Of a DNA stretch of 64,000 nucleotides, positions 61,319-64,000 are shown in pieces (positions within the stretch are counted from its first letter, which is position 1; each line of letters opens with the position of its first letter). Below the pieces are notes generated by a model. It was not told where the DNA came from. It was given only the letters and a program-made list of their open reading frames with translations, and made no database searches. Location: positions 372,001 through 436,000 of the forward strand of contig NZ_AP024653.1 in assembly GCF_019977335.1 (NCBI RefSeq), in the 5' to 3' direction. Position numbers and translations under genes: made by a program. This DNA is from Arthrobacter sp. NicSoilB4 (GTDB taxonomy: Bacteria > Actinomycetota > Actinomycetes > Actinomycetales > Micrococcaceae).

Positions 61319-64000
61319 CTAGAAGCGCGGAGGGAGCGGGCTTCCGTCCAGTGACCGCTCCTCCACTAGTTTCCCGCCCAGGATACGTTCGACGGCGGCC
61401 CGTCCGAAGACGCCCGATTCCTCGATCGTTTCGTCGTCCGCGCTCGGGATGTCCTGGACATACGTGGTGGTGGCGGCAGCGGCGCGGGCCGGCGCCTTGG
61501 CACGTCCGGCTTCGGCTTCGGGGCTGTTGGACAGCCGCTGGTAGAGGCTTTGCCGGCCCGTCGCCGTTGGCTCAGTCTGGGATGCCGGGGCCGCAATTGT
61601 TGACGGTGCCGCTGTGGCGAGGGCAGCGCCCGCTGAGGCTGAAGCCGGCGCGACGCCGGCCGGTACCAACTCGGCGGAGTCTCCCCAGCCGTTCGATGAT
61701 GACTCCACGGGCTCATAGGCGGCGGAAGCCGACACCGCTGCGGCGTAATGCGGGACCTGGGCCGCCGCGGGTTCGTAGTGCGGCGGTTCCGGCTCAGGCG
61801 TGGGCTCGGGCGTCACCGACTCCTCCGGGCGGTGGCTCCCGACGTTGGAAGCCGTGCCGACCGCCCAGATCCCCGGGGCCTCCTCGACAGCGCGGGCCCA
61901 CGGGTCGTTGGCGGTGTCCGGCTCCTGGGGGGCCGGGTCACTGGCCTGGGGCTGCTTGGACGCAGCGCGGGAACGAGCCGGCGAGGCCTTCCGTTGGCCG
62001 GCGGACGCGGCGGCCGGCTGGACGGGCCGCGCGACGGCGGGCGCCGACGGATCCCAGTCCATGGGCGGCTCCTCGTCCAGCGGCGGAGCATCCTCGTCGC
62101 GCGGCGGGCCCCAGTCATCGTCGGGGTAAGCGTAGGACCCGGCGGCCTCAGACGGCGTTACCTGCGGTTCGGTTGCCGGAGCGGTGGACGGGGTTACCCC
62201 GGGGGCAACAGCCTCCGGGGCGGGGGACGGCGCTTGGGAAGCGGGTGCCTGCACCGGGGCGACCGGAGCTTCGGGTTGCTGGGCAGGAGCGTGGGCAGCA
62301 GGAGCAACCGGGGCAGCAGGCGCGTCCGGAATGACGGCAGCCGGGGTCGGCGGCGCCGGTGCGGTGCGCACCGTCTGCGGCGGTCCGGGGTTGGACGGGA
62401 CGGATTGGGCGGGGGTGGACTGAGCCGGGGCATCGGCCGGGGGCAGGCCCCAGTCAACGTCGGTAGCCGTGGCCGGGACGTCCCGGCTAACGGGTGCTTT
62501 TGGGTTTGGCTCAGAGCTCGCTGCGCTGTTGCTTCCGCCGGCCACTGCGGTGATCTGGCACTCGATGCCAATCGTCTTGTGGATCGCCTGCCGCAGGTTC
62601 TCGGAGTGGTCCGCCCGGCCGAACGCGCCGGCCAGCCCGGAGGTGGTGAAGGCGAGCGTCAGGACGTGGTCCTCAAAGTGGCCCACCTGGGCATTCGGTT
62701 CGACGAGGGCCCACGTGCTCCGCTTGATCTTGGTCAGCGTCTGCAGGATCTCCGGCCAGGCACGGCGGAGGACCTCGACGTCGGGACCGGACCCGGCGCC
62801 GGCCGCGGCGGGCGCTGCAGCAGGAGCCGACGGTGCCGGCTGGTTCTGGACCGGAGCTGGCGCGGCCGGCGCAGACGGCGCAGGGGTCGTGCCGGCGGGA
62901 GCGGATGACGCAACGGCTGCCGGCGCTGGCTGCACCGGCGCGGGCGCAACAGGTGAGGTGGCCTTCCCGGAAGGGACACGGCTGGCCGCCGCTGGCTCGT
63001 CGACGGGCCAGTCGCCCGTGCTGACACGCGGAGGGGTGAGCGTTTCCCGGGCCGGTTCGGCGTCACGCGCAGGGGCCAGGGCAGGTGCCGCGGCCGCCGG
63101 AGCTGCAGCGGCCGGAACCGGCGCCGGCGCCGGCGTGGCGGCAGCGGCCGGAACCGCGGTTGCCGGAACAGAAAGCGCCGGAGCCGGGAGTGCCGTGGCG
63201 GGAGCCCCGACGTCGTTCCCGGCGTAATTCAGGCGACGCTCCACACGATCGATGCGGGCGGCAATTCCCCGCTCAGTCTGCTCGGAGGACGGCAGCAGGA
63301 TGCGGGCGCAGAGCAATTCGAGGTGCAGCCGCGGCGATGTGGCGCCCGTCATCTCCGTCAGGGCGGTGTTGGTGACATCCGCTGCCCGGGACAGCTCGGC
63401 GGCGCCGAGGTTGTGGGCCTGGTTCTGGAGGCGCGCGATCTGGTCAGCGGGCATGCCGCGGAGGATCGACTGGGCGCTTTCCGGCATGGCCTGGACGATG
63501 ATGAGGTCCCGGAAGCGCTCGAGCAGGTCCTCCACGAAGCGGCGGGGGTCATGTCCGGTCTGGATGACCCGGTCCACCGCGCGGAACACGGTGGCGGCGT
63601 CGGACGCGGCCACCGCCTCCACGACGTCGTCCAGCAGGGAGGCGTGGGTGTAGCCCAGGAGGGCGACGGCGAGTTCGTAGTCCAGGCCGTTTGGTCCGGC
63701 GCCGGCCATGAGCTGGTCCAGGACGGAGAGCGAGTCGCGCACGGAACCGCCGCCGGCGCGGATGACGAGCGAGAGCACGCCGGGCGCCACGGGGACGTTC
63801 TCCTGCTGGCAGAGCAGCTCGAGATAAGCCATGAGCGGCTCCGGCGGCACCAGCCGGAACGGGTAGTGGTGCGTGCGGGAGCGGATAGTGCCGATGACCT
63901 TGTCCGGCTCCGTGGTGGCGAAGATGAATTTGATGTGTTCCGGCGGTTCTTCGACGATCTTGAGCAGCGCGTTGAACCCGGCGGACGTGACCATGTGGGC
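61319..64000 (-). CDS. dnaX: DNA polymerase III subunit gamma/tau (5' end cut by window)
   Basis: 893 residues are visible and the reading frame is open at the right edge, so the Walker-A part of the clamp-loader ATPase is missing. The first visible region AHMVTSAGFNALLKIVEEPP and FIFATTEPDKVIGTIRSRTH belongs to the AAA+ core (sensor 1 and the Arg finger SRT). Domain III ends near residue 240. A very long Pro/Ala-rich linker (residues 260-380 and 470-790) surrounds a small globular segment (DVEVLRRAWPEILQTLTKIK, about 390-465) that resembles domain V/tau. The linker length is typical of actinobacterial tau and is low complexity. recR follows 51 bases downstream. Confidence 0.96.
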   Translation of the reverse strand, partial: AHMVTSAGFNALLKIVEEPPEHIKFIFATTEPDKVIGTIRSRTHHYPFRLVPPEPLMAYLELLCQQENVPVAPGVLSLVIRAGGGSVRDSLSVLDQLMAGAGPNGLDYELAVALLGYTHASLLDDVVEAVAASDAATVFRAVDRVIQTGHDPRRFVEDLLERFRDLIIVQAMPESAQSILRGMPADQIARLQNQAHNLGAAELSRAADVTNTALTEMTGATSPRLHLELLCARILLPSSEQTERGIAARIDRVERRLNYAGNDVGAPATALPAPALSVPATAVPAAAATPAPAPVPAAAAPAAAAPALAPARDAEPARETLTPPRVSTGDWPVDEPAAASRVPSGKATSPVAPAPVQPAPAAVASSAPAGTTPAPSAPAAPAPVQNQPAPSAPAAAPAAAGAGSGPDVEVLRRAWPEILQTLTKIKRSTWALVEPNAQVGHFEDHVLTLAFTTSGLAGAFGRADHSENLRQAIHKTIGIECQITAVAGGSNSAASSEPNPKAPVSRDVPATATDVDWGLPPADAPAQSTPAQSVPSNPGPPQTVRTAPAPPTPAAVIPDAPAAPVAPAAHAPAQQPEAPVAPVQAPASQAPSPAPEAVAPGVTPSTAPATEPQVTPSEAAGSYAYPDDDWGPPRDEDAPPLDEEPPMDWDPSAPAVARPVQPAAASAGQRKASPARSRAASKQPQASDPAPQEPDTANDPWARAVEEAPGIWAVGTASNVGSHRPEESVTPEPTPEPEPPHYEPAAAQVPHYAAAVSASAAYEPVESSSNGWGDSAELVPAGVAPASASAGAALATAAPSTIAAPASQTEPTATGRQSLYQRLSNSPEAEAGRAKAPARAAAATTTYVQDIPSADDETIEESGVFGRAAVERILGGKLVEERSLDGSPLPPRF

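Overview
The window is a high-GC chromosomal segment with long ORFs on both strands, frequent GTG/TTG starts and many 1-8 base gene overlaps. The gene content (PurSQL, class II aldolase next to a DUF3151 gene, RecR-DnaX, actinobacterial conserved proteins) points to an actinobacterium. Family-level resemblance is closest to Micrococcaceae such as Arthrobacter/Pseudarthrobacter. An ACC deaminase, the Kdp sensor and dimethyl-sulfone use fit a soil or rhizosphere life. I see no phage, IS element, CRISPR array, tRNA or rRNA.

Layout. 1-4.6 kb: the 3'-truncated kdpD sensor kinase, divergent from an APC-type transporter. 4.7-13.5 kb: cold-shock protein, glycosyltransferase, two alpha/beta hydrolases, a PEP-synthase/rifampicin-phosphotransferase-like enzyme, a zinc dehydrogenase and an ankyrin lipoprotein. 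13.6-17.2 kb: thiolase plus 3-oxoacid CoA-transferase operon with a divergent IclR regulator and palindromic operator candidates. 17.3-19.7 kb: nadE and a flavin monooxygenase. 19.75-25.4 kb: a tightly coupled five-gene operon (AMP-forming acyl-CoA synthetase, E1alpha, E1beta, lipoyl E2, acyl carrier protein). 25.5-34.5 kb: mostly housekeeping (pyrE, GAF-ANTAR and STAS proteins, TrmH methylase, fba, purA). 34.6-36.3 kb: acdS (ACC deaminase) and its divergent GntR regulator. 36.4-38.6 kb: secreted VPATP-repeat protein behind a three-unit repeated leader, then an ECF sigma factor and a probable membrane anti-sigma partner.

38.7-43.8 kb holds a four-gene operon, acs-sfnG-metY-CoA-binding protein. 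It is preceded by an RNA that folds like an S-box family (SAM-I/SAM-IV) riboswitch, and the P1 stem of that RNA contains part of the acs ribosome-binding site. This places acetyl-CoA synthesis under apparent methionine/SAM control together with dimethyl-sulfone oxidation and O-acetylhomoserine sulfhydrylation. A second CoA-binding paralogue is transcribed divergently just outside. 44-48 kb carries small conserved genes and three of four copies of a 48-base palindromic repeat, two of which bracket an orphan nuclease-like gene. 47.9-51.3 kb is purSQL. 52-57.1 kb has a large secreted subtilase convergent with a three-gene operon encoding two SSI-like (Streptomyces subtilisin inhibitor) proteins around a conserved actinobacterial protein. 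57.2-64 kb: OhrR-like regulator, two related mini-proteins, lysC, a GNAT protein, recR and the 5'-truncated dnaX.

The most promising unexplained systems are the riboswitch operon, the 2-oxoacid-dehydrogenase/ACP operon, the protease-inhibitor operon and the 48-base repeat family.
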